A stretch of 64,000 nucleotides of DNA, from positions 1-64,000 of the forward strand of contig CAZJTZ010000001.1 of the NCBI GenBank assembly GCA_964549105.1, read 5' to 3'. The stretch is from Hydrogenedens sp964549105. GTDB taxonomy: Bacteria; Hydrogenedentota; Hydrogenedentia; Hydrogenedentales; Hydrogenedentaceae. The translations under genes were made by a program, and so were the position numbers. Below the pieces are notes generated by a model. It had not been told where the DNA came from. It was given only the letters and a program-made list of their open reading frames with translations, and searched no databases. This document shows, in pieces, positions 35,550-44,298 of the stretch (the stretch's first letter is position 1; each line of letters starts with the position of its first letter).

Positions 35550-37496
35550 TTATACTTTTTGTGCTTTTATATCTTCTTCTTTGGAATTTTCAGGTGCTTC
35601 AAACTTTGGAAAGTTCTTCTCATAATCCCGATACTTTGGAGGTAGTCCTGAATAAATATCAAACGACAACCAGCGATATTTGCCATCTAACAATCTATCA
35701 CCAATCTTACGAAACATATAATTATGATTATTACCTACCGCTTTGAAATTATTTGCAATTCGCTGACGGGCATTCTTACAGAACAAATCCGCTAAATCTT
35801 GTGGCGATTGGTCTTCTGGATTTTCGTTAAGCAAATATTCAGCATAAGACAGGCAAGAAGCCATAACAAATAGGTCAACACCAATGTCCACATAATTAGC
35901 AAGGATAAGTTGTTCTTCTTCTAATTTGGTTTGATACCGACCCATGGTATGGAAAATTCTGCGGGCAAGTTTTTTACATGTTCTTGCAACATATTTTAAG
36001 TGTGCACGGTTTGTAGAATTAAGTTTCTTAACATTAAAGTTAGTAGAAGCAGGCATCCATACAGTTGGATACCATGTTACATAGAACTTCATTGCATTCC
36101 ACAGTAACTTAATAATATTTTGTCCCTTCTTGGGCTTCAGAATTGGCATAACTAAACTAAAATGGGTATCTACTGCTTCACGAGCCATAATAAGGTGCAT
36201 AATTTCTGAAGAACCTTCAAAGATTCTCCCTACACGCAAATCACGCATTACTCGTTCCACAAAGAATGGACGCTCACCTCGATTATATAACGATTCCGCC
36301 GTTTCATAACCCCTACCACCTAATACTTGAAGCAAATCATCCATAATCTGCCAGCCAGTTTCTGTAGCAAAATATTTTGCTGCCGCCGCTTCTAAACGAA
36401 TGTCTGCATTCTTTCGGTCTGCAAAGGAGCATGTAATAAAAACCATTGCTTGCATTGCAAATGTGCTAGCTGCAAAGTTTGCAATCTTCTTTGCTACTTC
36501 TTGATGCTGACCCACAGGTCTTCCCCATTGAATACGATTCTTTGCCCACCATTCTGCATCTTCAAGCATCCGCTTTGATACACCCACACCTGCCGCAGGT
36601 ACACCTAAACGACCCGTATTCAATGTAGTCAAAGCAATTTTTAAACCCATTCCAGGTTTGCCAATAACATTCTCAACAGGAACTTTTACATTACTAAACC
36701 GCAACATTCCATTAGAAAGCCCTCTCAAACCCATAAACTTGCATCGGGTTATAACCTCCACTCCAGGCCAATCTGTTTCAACAATAAACGCCGTGATTTG
36801 TGGAATTTCCCTACCATTCTTAACCTTAACTCCACTCTTTGCCATAACAACGATAACATCTGCGTCCGGACCATTCGTCGTCCATAACTTCACACCATTT
36901 AAAAGGTAATAAGTTCCATCTGGAGAAAGTGTTGCAGTTGTATTTACACGAGCAGGGTCAGAACCCACATCCGGCTCCGTTAAGGCAAATGCAGAAATTT
37001 CATTCTTTGCTACTCGTGGCAAATATTTTTTCTTCTGTTCCTCTGTGCCAAAAGTCTTAAGCGGTTCAGGAACACCTATACTTTGGTGTGCAGAAAGCCA
37101 GGTAATTGTGCTCTGACAGTAACTACCAATAAATGAAAGAATACGCGAATAATTGGTCACTGATAGGCCTAAGCCGCCATACTCCTTACCTATCTTCATA
37201 CCGAATAGACCTAATTCCTTCATCTTTTCCAATGCTTCTTTAGGATAAACACCCGTTTTATCAATTTCAATAGGGTCAACATACTTGTCCAGTATTTCCT
37301 TAACCTTCTCAATTAACTCATCACCAATTTTTTTGTCCTCCTCTGATTGAGCAGGATAGGGATGCAGTAAATCCCACCGAAATTTTCCGCGAAACATTTC
37401 TGCCGTAAAACTCGGAAATTTCCATTCTGTTTCTCTGGACTCTTCCGAAAGTTCCATTGCAGCATCTTTTGCTTTTAAATCCTCTTTTGTAGCCAT
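35550..37496 (-). CDS. Acyl-CoA dehydrogenase with C-terminal extension
   Basis: 648 residues. FAD/substrate motifs are intact: FALTEPDVGSDPAR, LNGVKLWTTNG, and ADWQIMDDLLQ-like GWQIMDDLLQVLGGRGYETA. The catalytic base sits in RIFEGSSEIMHL (Glu near 427), in the position of medium/very-long-chain enzymes. About 190 residues after the core are longer than in short/medium-chain dehydrogenases and resemble the extra domain of long-chain (VLCAD/FadE-like) types. Known role: FAD-dependent alpha,beta-dehydrogenation of acyl-CoA in beta-oxidation, with an electron-transfer partner not encoded here. It stands alone, but an 18-bp palindrome lies 45 bases upstream of its start. Confidence 0.95.
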   Translation of the reverse strand: MATKEDLKAKDAAMELSEESRETEWKFPSFTAEMFRGKFRWDLLHPYPAQSEEDKKIGDELIEKVKEILDKYVDPIEIDKTGVYPKEALEKMKELGLFGMKIGKEYGGLGLSVTNYSRILSFIGSYCQSTITWLSAHQSIGVPEPLKTFGTEEQKKKYLPRVAKNEISAFALTEPDVGSDPARVNTTATLSPDGTYYLLNGVKLWTTNGPDADVIVVMAKSGVKVKNGREIPQITAFIVETDWPGVEVITRCKFMGLRGLSNGMLRFSNVKVPVENVIGKPGMGLKIALTTLNTGRLGVPAAGVGVSKRMLEDAEWWAKNRIQWGRPVGQHQEVAKKIANFAASTFAMQAMVFITCSFADRKNADIRLEAAAAKYFATETGWQIMDDLLQVLGGRGYETAESLYNRGERPFFVERVMRDLRVGRIFEGSSEIMHLIMAREAVDTHFSLVMPILKPKKGQNIIKLLWNAMKFYVTWYPTVWMPASTNFNVKKLNSTNRAHLKYVARTCKKLARRIFHTMGRYQTKLEEEQLILANYVDIGVDLFVMASCLSYAEYLLNENPEDQSPQDLADLFCKNARQRIANNFKAVGNNHNYMFRKIGDRLLDGKYRWLSFDIYSGLPPKYRDYEKNFPKFEAPENSKEEDIKAQKV

Positions 37497-37540
37497 AGTC
37501 CTAACCTCATCTTCAATTAAGATTTTTAATTAATCATTGT

Positions 37541-37558
37541 TTACTTATCATTAAGTAA
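37541..37558. promoter_or_regulatory. Perfect palindrome upstream of the acyl-CoA dehydrogenase (candidate operator)
   Basis: TTACTTA-TCAT-TAAGTAA: seven-base perfect arms with a four-base centre, 45 bases before the start codon at 37496. The size and position fit a dimeric repressor such as a TetR/FadR-type fatty-acid regulator; no such regulator is encoded in the window. Confidence 0.45.
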
Positions 37559-38887
37559 GTAATAATCTACCATCATTTATACACAATTGTCAAGATAAAA
37601 TATAACCAATTGGAAATATATAAAACTTTATATAATAATATCAACTTCTTTTTATAATAAAATTAACTTTCGCCTTATATTTTGCTCTAAGTCCTATTAG
37701 TCATACGCTAACCTTATCCTTAATATGTTACTCCTTACAAATATCTATAAAAAAATTAGGAAGAGGAGTAAAACTTATATTCATAGATAAAGACAGTATC
37801 GAAAGGTATATTAATCAACACAGAAGTTCTAAACTATATCTAATTATATCACTATTCCTAACAAGATATGTATCTCATAACTGAACATCAATTTGAAAAA
37901 TTAATTTATATAAGACTAAGATACGAACAAATAGTAGTTGATTAATTTTTTATCGGTATACATTGAGTAAGTAAATTTTTTACTAATTCTTACCTTTTTA
38001 TTTAGGCTATATTCATACTGAACTTCCTATTTTCTGCGAAGATTGTAAGCAAGAATTGAAAAGATAAATTAATATTAATTCTAAGCTAGGTCATAATACC
38101 GACATCGTCCATATTATTATAATACCTGTTTGAAAAATATAAACACCTGTTTCACCCTACGCCAGTTACCTGAAAATTTCTTGTTCCACTTGCTCTGTTT
38201 CGGACTCAAAGGCGTGTTTCAATACCTCTTTCCAATATTCTACAAAATATACCCTTCTTACAAAACTCTCGCTTTCGCTTCTTGCTTGAATACTCTTATC
38301 CTCATGCACCCCCTCTCTCGTTGTAATGACTGGCCTGTCAAACTTATTTGTATCATGAACATTTGCATATATATAACTGCGTATCACAAAAGAACTATCG
38401 GAAGCCTAACTAATTTTACCCAGTATATCAACACTTATCCATCTCTATCAATGCCTGCATACATGCTTCTGATAATTTGTATTGACTCTATAAGCAAACA
38501 AATCTGTATTTTTATATTATTGTTAGGAAAAGATTTTTTCTACTTCGTTTGTCGAAATGACGAGAAATATTTGTCATAATGACAGAAAAGGGATATATAT
38601 AAAAAGTAATTGTCAATATGTTTGTCAAAAGGGTAAGTTTTCTGTCGTCGTGTTTCTCGTATTTCTTTAATTAAAATCATTTAAGGTAGGCCCTTTACAT
38701 TTTTAGTGAAAAGCAAAATCACCCTATATAGTATTACTTCTTTTAATTTAAAAATATTTTTGTATTTTTATTATTTATTTAATATTTACTATAATTTGTT
38801 ATTCTTATTCTATGTAGTTAATATATAATATAAAATAGAATAAACATGAAGAGCAAGATAATAAATTTTAACTTTGGAGATTAACTC
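37559..38887. other. Gene-poor 1.3 kb AT-rich stretch
   Basis: No convincing gene. Bases 38130-38579 are open on plus (149 codons) and 38166-38387 on minus (73 codons, GTG start); neither has a good ribosome-binding site or family likeness, but base composition there is richer in G and C than the flanks. Bases 38551-38583 hold two GTC-[GA][AT]A-ATGAC copies 22 bases apart. The 3' end contains the ribosome-binding site (GGAG) of the gene at 38888. Confidence 0.5.
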
Positions 38888-41557
38888 ATGAAATTGAAAG
38901 GTTTTATAATAGTCGTAATTGGTATATTATTTTTATATTTGCCACCAGGATATACAGACCGTATTGATGTAGATTATGATTATATTTTGTGGGCAGTGGA
39001 CTATACTCTGGATGATATGGCACCGGGTAGATTTGCACATTTGTATGGTGCTGACCGTGATGGCAACGGATTAAAAGAAGAGGACCATCTTGGACTCTTA
39101 TCATCAGTATTACTTAACAACTCTCCTCTAATTGACCCGACAAGAGTTATTGCGATTCAAGAAGGTTTTCGCCAAAACATGCAACAGGTGGAAACAGATT
39201 TAGATATATATTTGAATGTAGTTGGACAGTCTTTCCATTTTGATGTTATAGAAGAACTTCGTAATGAAGACCCACTTCTTGCTTATGCGGTTCAATATTT
39301 TATTGCAGGCTATATGACCTGTGGTGATTCTGTAACTTTTAGTTTTCTCAATAGTTTTTTGAAAAACCTTGTAGTATATTTTGTAGAACAGGAAGGATAT
39401 GGCTGGGCTCTGGACTATGTCAATTTGAATGATTATATTAATTTTGGACCTAGTCGTTATGTTACATTTGGTAATACAGGTTCGAATTATTTAGGTTCTG
39501 GTGGAGATATAGATAAAGATGGGCAAACGAATATTCAAGAATATTATGGTGCTGGAACACGAGAAGTGTGGCTCACAAGATGTAGCCTTGTTCCTCCACC
39601 AAGGATTGTGAGTATTTCGGCAAATCCGGGTGTGGTTGATACAGGAGACCAGGCAACATTAACAGTGCAAGTAGCAGGTGGAGATGGTCCTTTAACTTTT
39701 CAGTGGTTGAGAACAGATTCAAATGGATATTCATTCCCTTCATCTTTTGAACAAGTAGGTCCAAATTCATCTACATACATTATTTCTTACGCTACTTCAT
39801 TAGACAATGCTCGATTTTCTGTGGCGGTATCTGATTCTGCATCTATTTATAATTATTCTACTCGATTAGGAGGTAGACAATCCTGGGGAGTTTATCTTGG
39901 AGTAAGGAAAGTTCCACTCCAAATATTATCTCAACCAGTAGGGGGATTATACAATGTTGGAGAACAAGCGGTTCTAGAATTTAGGGTAAAAGGCGGAACA
40001 ACTGTGCCAACTTATTATTGGAGTCATAACGGCGTTGTTTCGGGACCTAATTCTCCTCAATGGATTATTGACCCCATTTCTGGTTCAAGTCAGGGTGTTT
40101 ATCAATGTAGAGCCGTTTCTGGAAGTGAAGCAGTCATATCCCAAGAGATTTTTATTGATGTTTTTGGTGCAGGTGAAGTAGTCCATTTTGATGACCCCAA
40201 TTTAGAAGCAGCAGTAAAAGATGCTCTTGGATTTGAACAGACAAAAGATATTTATGAAGGAGACCTCATCTCATTAGAAACACTTGATGCAAGTTCTCGC
40301 AATATTCACAATATTACAGGTATCTATAAAATAAGGAATTTAGAAACGCTTATTTTATGGAACAATAGCATCAGTGATTTATCACCTCTGGGTTCTTTAT
40401 TCGGACTAAAACTTTTAAATACTGGAAGAAACAACATATCCGATATAGGGGCACTTCAAAATTTAGAAAATTTGGAACAATTATTTCTCTGGGATAATCA
40501 GATTACAGATGTAAGTTCGCTAATACAGAATGAAGGTTTAGGTTCAGGAGACGAAATTGGTTTAGAAGGGAATCCATTACCTCAATCTGTAATTTGTGAA
40601 CAAATACCTCAACTCGAGAGAAAAGGTTGTATTGTGGGATATGATGGAGCATGCCCTTCTTCCGGTCATGAAGGAACATTAGAAGGGGAAGGGGAAGGCA
40701 CACCAACCGAAGGTGAAGGTTCTGTAGAAGGTGAAGGAGAAATTCAGTATCCTGATTGTGATATTGAATTTAAAACAACTTCATTTTCTGCCTTATTAGA
40801 TGGGGGTAACAGTTTTCTTCCGTTAGATGTTCCTCTTTCGCAAACAATTGAAAATGTAAAAGTATTTATGACTGTGACACATCCTGATGTAAGCCAATTA
40901 CGAATGAAACTAATATCCCCTCTGGGGACTGAAATGCTTCTTTTTACTGCTGTTCCAGCCGGTGGGGCTAACATGATTAATACTGTTTTCTCAGATACCT
41001 CATCCGTGTCTATAGGGTCAGGCTCAAGTCCCTATACTGGCGTTTTCGCTCCGGCTATGCCATTATCTACTTTAACAGGCGAAAACATGTCAGGAAGATG
41101 GACACTTCAAGTAGCAGATATTGTTTCAGGGGATAATGGCAGAGTAGAAGAATGGGGGTTGATATTTAACTCCTGCTCTACTGAGGGCAGCATAGAAGGT
41201 ATACCCGAAGGAACTGTGGAAGGACAAGTAGAAGGACAGACAGAAGGAGAAGTCATTCCATATCATAGTGGCGACAGCAATCATAACTGGCGAATTGAAT
41301 TGGTCGAACTTCTTCGCGTCATCCAGTTCTACAATTCTGGCGGATATTCATGTGCTTCAGGAACAGAAGATGGTTTTGCTCCTATTCCAGGTGGTCCTCA
41401 TAATTGTTTTAATCATTCTGCGGATTATAATCCTGCAGACTTTAAAATCAATATTTACGAAATACTGCGTTTAATCCAACTCTTTAATAGTTATAGTGGC
41501 TATTATCATTCTGACCCAACAACAGAAGATGGTTTTGCTCCAGGACCTGAAGTATAA
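38888..41557 (+). CDS. Secreted multidomain surface protein: Ig-like, leucine-rich repeats, P domain, dockerin-like C-terminus
   Basis: 889 residues with a signal peptide (residues 1-23). Order: N-terminal region to about 230 with an EF-hand-like DIDKDGQTNIQEYY near 205; two Ig-like domains (about 240-430); an internalin-type leucine-rich repeat block (about 431-585; NLETLILWNNSISDLSPLG, NLEQLFLWDNQITDVSSL); an E-G-E-G linker; a proprotein-convertase P-type domain (about 619-765; TVTHPDVSQLRMKLISPLGT, NMSGRWTLQVAD); a second E-G linker; and a C-terminal two-unit EF-hand-like module (about 792-889; LVELLRVIQFYNSGG, IYEILRLIQLFNS). Calcium-type DxN/DxD ligands occur in the last module. It shares linker and final module with the protein at 52253. 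Likely adhesion or glycan/protein binding at the surface. Confidence 0.88.
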   Translation: MKLKGFIIVVIGILFLYLPPGYTDRIDVDYDYILWAVDYTLDDMAPGRFAHLYGADRDGNGLKEEDHLGLLSSVLLNNSPLIDPTRVIAIQEGFRQNMQQVETDLDIYLNVVGQSFHFDVIEELRNEDPLLAYAVQYFIAGYMTCGDSVTFSFLNSFLKNLVVYFVEQEGYGWALDYVNLNDYINFGPSRYVTFGNTGSNYLGSGGDIDKDGQTNIQEYYGAGTREVWLTRCSLVPPPRIVSISANPGVVDTGDQATLTVQVAGGDGPLTFQWLRTDSNGYSFPSSFEQVGPNSSTYIISYATSLDNARFSVAVSDSASIYNYSTRLGGRQSWGVYLGVRKVPLQILSQPVGGLYNVGEQAVLEFRVKGGTTVPTYYWSHNGVVSGPNSPQWIIDPISGSSQGVYQCRAVSGSEAVISQEIFIDVFGAGEVVHFDDPNLEAAVKDALGFEQTKDIYEGDLISLETLDASSRNIHNITGIYKIRNLETLILWNNSISDLSPLGSLFGLKLLNTGRNNISDIGALQNLENLEQLFLWDNQITDVSSLIQNEGLGSGDEIGLEGNPLPQSVICEQIPQLERKGCIVGYDGACPSSGHEGTLEGEGEGTPTEGEGSVEGEGEIQYPDCDIEFKTTSFSALLDGGNSFLPLDVPLSQTIENVKVFMTVTHPDVSQLRMKLISPLGTEMLLFTAVPAGGANMINTVFSDTSSVSIGSGSSPYTGVFAPAMPLSTLTGENMSGRWTLQVADIVSGDNGRVEEWGLIFNSCSTEGSIEGIPEGTVEGQVEGQTEGEVIPYHSGDSNHNWRIELVELLRVIQFYNSGGYSCASGTEDGFAPIPGGPHNCFNHSADYNPADFKINIYEILRLIQLFNSYSGYYHSDPTTEDGFAPGPEV

Positions 41558-41581
41558 GCAGAATTATAAAATTTGAAATCA

Positions 41582-43039
41582 TTAAATAGCGAGAAGATGA
41601 ATCTCCCCTAAAGCGAGTGTTATTTTAACAGGGCCTTTAACATATTCATGGTTTTGGAAGGTTTTATCTCCAATTTTTACAAAAATATCGGGATATAAAT
41701 GTTTCCGTATTATGACTTGAGGAAGGGCTTTTTCCTTTGAGGCTGCAACTACTTCGTCTATTTTCTTATCTATTTCTTCTAATGAATCTTTTATCGTTCT
41801 TGCTTGTTGAATAAGCCTTATATAAGCATTCTTTGCATCTTGAGGAAGTTCCTGCCAGCGATTTTGTAGCGGCTGAATCCCTTTTAATATCTTTCCTAAC
41901 AGTTCTTTCTTTTCTTTTTTTTCCTCTTCAAAAGGTATCAGGTATTTATATAAAAAATAATCCTCTCCGAGAATAAGGGTCGTCTTAATACATGCTTCAC
42001 TACCTAACTGGTCAGATTTGACTTCTCCTAATGCAATAATTTCACCTCCTACAATTCTCCCTCCTACATAAACAGGTCCTCGTGAACGAACAAAAGACTG
42101 GTCAATTTCTTTTGAAATGTAAACACCCTCTTCAGATTCAACAATACTATTCAATAAATATTTTGCTGTAATACTTCCTCGGGCAGTAATTTTTTTCTCG
42201 GCAACTCCAGTTATTCCTCCATAAACTAATATCTTCCCATTAGAAGTAACATTTGCTTGTTCAATGTACCCCTTTACTTCAATATCGCCTTCCGCATACA
42301 CTTCACTATCTACCTCAATATTCTTATCAATCACTAAACAACCTAAATGATGAATATTACCCGTTTCTAAGCCAATATTTCCCTGTATTTCTAAATAATT
42401 ATCTACATGAATAATATCCTCTTCCAGTCTAAGTCTACCATCAATAGTTGCATAAAAATGTGTATTGGTTTCATCAGCCTTCACATTTCTTCCCACCCTT
42501 AAACGAACAGGCTTAGGCCTTTTTGCAGGGACTCGTTTCCCATAAATATCTATGCCATCTTCACCTTCTTTCGGCAAAACAATAGTAGCAAGAAGTTGCC
42601 CTGCTTCCACATTTTTCTTTGCCTTAGGTTTACGATAATCCATCATTCCTGTTTCGGGGTCTATCTCATATCCTTGAGCAAAAAAATCCTGTTCCCATTC
42701 AATCTTTCCCTCCACGGGGGGAACGGGTTCCTTTCCTCGAAGTAGTATTATGTTTTCGAAAATCTCTTCTTGTTCAATAATTTCTAATAACCGTTTTTTT
42801 GCACTCTCAACCAATTCGGGCTGCGTTATTTTTTCTTCCTTAAGTTTCTCGACAAGAATATCAACAAGTTCCTCTTTTTTCCAACCCCTTACATCTCCAC
42901 TTACAAGTAATTCCATCTTATCATCAGATACTTTTAATGAAAGTGGGACAGTAACCCTATTTTCTAAAAATTGCAGTTTTTCTTCTTGTTCCTGCCCCTG
43001 TTTTTTTTCTTGCTCTATAAATTGTTGTTCATCATTCAT
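41582..43039 (-). CDS. FapA / DUF342 domain protein
   Basis: 485 residues, no signal peptide. The family core ETGMMDYRKPKAKK, then LATIVLPKEGEDGIDIYGKRV, LRVGRNVKAD, FYATIDGRL, and a series of right-handed beta-helix turns (EIQGNIGLETG, IDKNIEVDSEVYAEGDIEVKG, GGRIVGGEI, GEVKSDQLGS). A coiled-coil-like region (about 385-445) precedes a short C-terminal strand region. DUF342 proteins are widespread; some have roles linked to envelope stress or flagellar assembly, but no activity is settled. It is convergent with the dockerin-like protein gene and divergent from the discoidin-like gene. Confidence 0.9.
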   Translation of the reverse strand: MNDEQQFIEQEKKQGQEQEEKLQFLENRVTVPLSLKVSDDKMELLVSGDVRGWKKEELVDILVEKLKEEKITQPELVESAKKRLLEIIEQEEIFENIILLRGKEPVPPVEGKIEWEQDFFAQGYEIDPETGMMDYRKPKAKKNVEAGQLLATIVLPKEGEDGIDIYGKRVPAKRPKPVRLRVGRNVKADETNTHFYATIDGRLRLEEDIIHVDNYLEIQGNIGLETGNIHHLGCLVIDKNIEVDSEVYAEGDIEVKGYIEQANVTSNGKILVYGGITGVAEKKITARGSITAKYLLNSIVESEEGVYISKEIDQSFVRSRGPVYVGGRIVGGEIIALGEVKSDQLGSEACIKTTLILGEDYFLYKYLIPFEEEKKEKKELLGKILKGIQPLQNRWQELPQDAKNAYIRLIQQARTIKDSLEEIDKKIDEVVAASKEKALPQVIIRKHLYPDIFVKIGDKTFQNHEYVKGPVKITLALGEIHLLAI

Positions 43040-43475
43040 AATTTTATCATCATATTAAGCCAATTTTATTCTCTTTCATATTTTAGTCAATTTTTTATTT
43101 GAGTTCAAATTTTTATATTGTTTATTTATTTTCATTCAGTTTTTCTAATTATTCCTAAAAAATATAATTTGTATCAGCCAAAAGATTTGAAAAAGCCTGT
43201 TCAATTTTGTGATAGATAACATATAAACAACAATTTGCTATTATTTTGCACTCTTTTGATGAACATGCAAAAAACTATTTTTCATAAACCTCTATTCAGT
43301 TTATCTATACAAAAAAGTAAAATTTTACATTAAGTATTGGGAACTTACAAGAATGTGAAAGTATAATAAAATTTATGGTAAAATATTTTATCTTTACAGA
43401 ATATAAAAGGTTAAATGTCTCACTCTTAAAAAGATTAATTCTAAACTTACAAATCTAATAGAAGGAGTTTATATT
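43040..43475. promoter_or_regulatory. Divergent intergenic region with a possible promoter for the discoidin-like gene
   Basis: 436 AT-rich bases, no coding frame. TTGGGA (43338-43343) and TATAAT (43362-43367) are 18 bases apart, a moderate sigma-70 match, giving a leader of about 100 bases before the ATG at 43476. AAGGAG is at 43462-43467. The promoter for the minus-strand DUF342 gene was not recognised. Confidence 0.4.
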
Positions 43476-44171
43476 ATGGGTTACACTAAAACATTATCAT
43501 TGGCGTTTTTATTAGCAGTTGGTTCGTTGTTTCTAATCAATTTACCTGCTTTATGTGCAGATGAAAATGCAACTCCACCTGCGGGTAAGACTGAACTGAA
43601 ACTTGAACTTCCAGAACCGTTCTTTGGTGGGACACCCATTGACTATTACAGTCCCAATCTTGAACTTGAGGATTATAAAGACCGTCCACCTTATTTTATT
43701 CCCGAAGGTACTACTCTTATTTCTAAGGACAAACCTGTAACTAGCAGCGTTCCACCAACCCGTGGGCAACTGAAACAGATTACAGATGGCGATAAAGACT
43801 ATGGGAAGAAAAGTGTTGTAGAACTTCCTGCTGGTTTACAGTGGGTTCAGATTGACCTTGAAAAAGAATCTACAGTCTACGCCATTGTCGTATGGCATTT
43901 CCACGAAGGAAAACGAGTCTATAAAGATTTTATTGTAACGATTGGCAATGACCCAGAATTCAAAGATGGTGGAAAACAAGTCTATAATAATGACTATGAT
44001 AATTCATCTGGATTAGGTGTTGGTAAAGACAAAGAATACATAGAAAACAATAAAGGCAGGCTTATAGGTATTGAGGAAGGTGTAAAAGGAAGATATGTCC
44101 GTCTATACAGTAACGGAAATTCCTACAACGATATGAACCACTACATTGAAGTGGAAGTCTACGGAAAATAA
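43476..44171 (+). CDS. Secreted discoidin-like (F5/8 type C-like) protein
   Basis: 231 residues with a signal peptide (residues 1-28, cleavage near LCADEN). Residues about 80-230 resemble a galactose-binding jelly roll: QITDGDKDYGKKS, LQWVQIDLEKESTVYAIVVWHFHE, KDFIVTIGNDPEF, and KGRYVRLYSNGNSYNDMNHYIEVEVYG, the usual F5/8 type C order. Such domains bind carbohydrate or other ligands. A good ribosome-binding site is present and a strong terminator follows, so the gene forms its own transcript. Confidence 0.85.
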   Translation: MGYTKTLSLAFLLAVGSLFLINLPALCADENATPPAGKTELKLELPEPFFGGTPIDYYSPNLELEDYKDRPPYFIPEGTTLISKDKPVTSSVPPTRGQLKQITDGDKDYGKKSVVELPAGLQWVQIDLEKESTVYAIVVWHFHEGKRVYKDFIVTIGNDPEFKDGGKQVYNNDYDNSSGLGVGKDKEYIENNKGRLIGIEEGVKGRYVRLYSNGNSYNDMNHYIEVEVYGK

Positions 44172-44192
44172 GTAATTAATATAATAAGATTT

Positions 44193-44232
44193 AAGCCACT
44201 TTTACTCAATGTAAAAGTGGCTTTTCTTTTTT
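44193..44232 (+). terminator. Rho-independent terminator after the discoidin-like gene
   Basis: AAGCCACTTTTAC (44193-44205), loop TCAAT, GTAAAAGTGGCTT (44211-44223): a perfect 13-base stem followed by a run rich in T (44222-44232). Confidence 0.92.
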
Positions 44233-44298
44233 GTTGGAATAAATCATTTGCCTTTTAATATCAAATTCTCCATAATTAAACAAAAAACTTTGTAAACT

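Noticed and set aside
38130..38579. 149-codon plus-strand protein
   Set aside because: No ribosome-binding site, many Cys/Ile/Tyr in an unlikely order, and no family likeness. Kept only as a composition anomaly.
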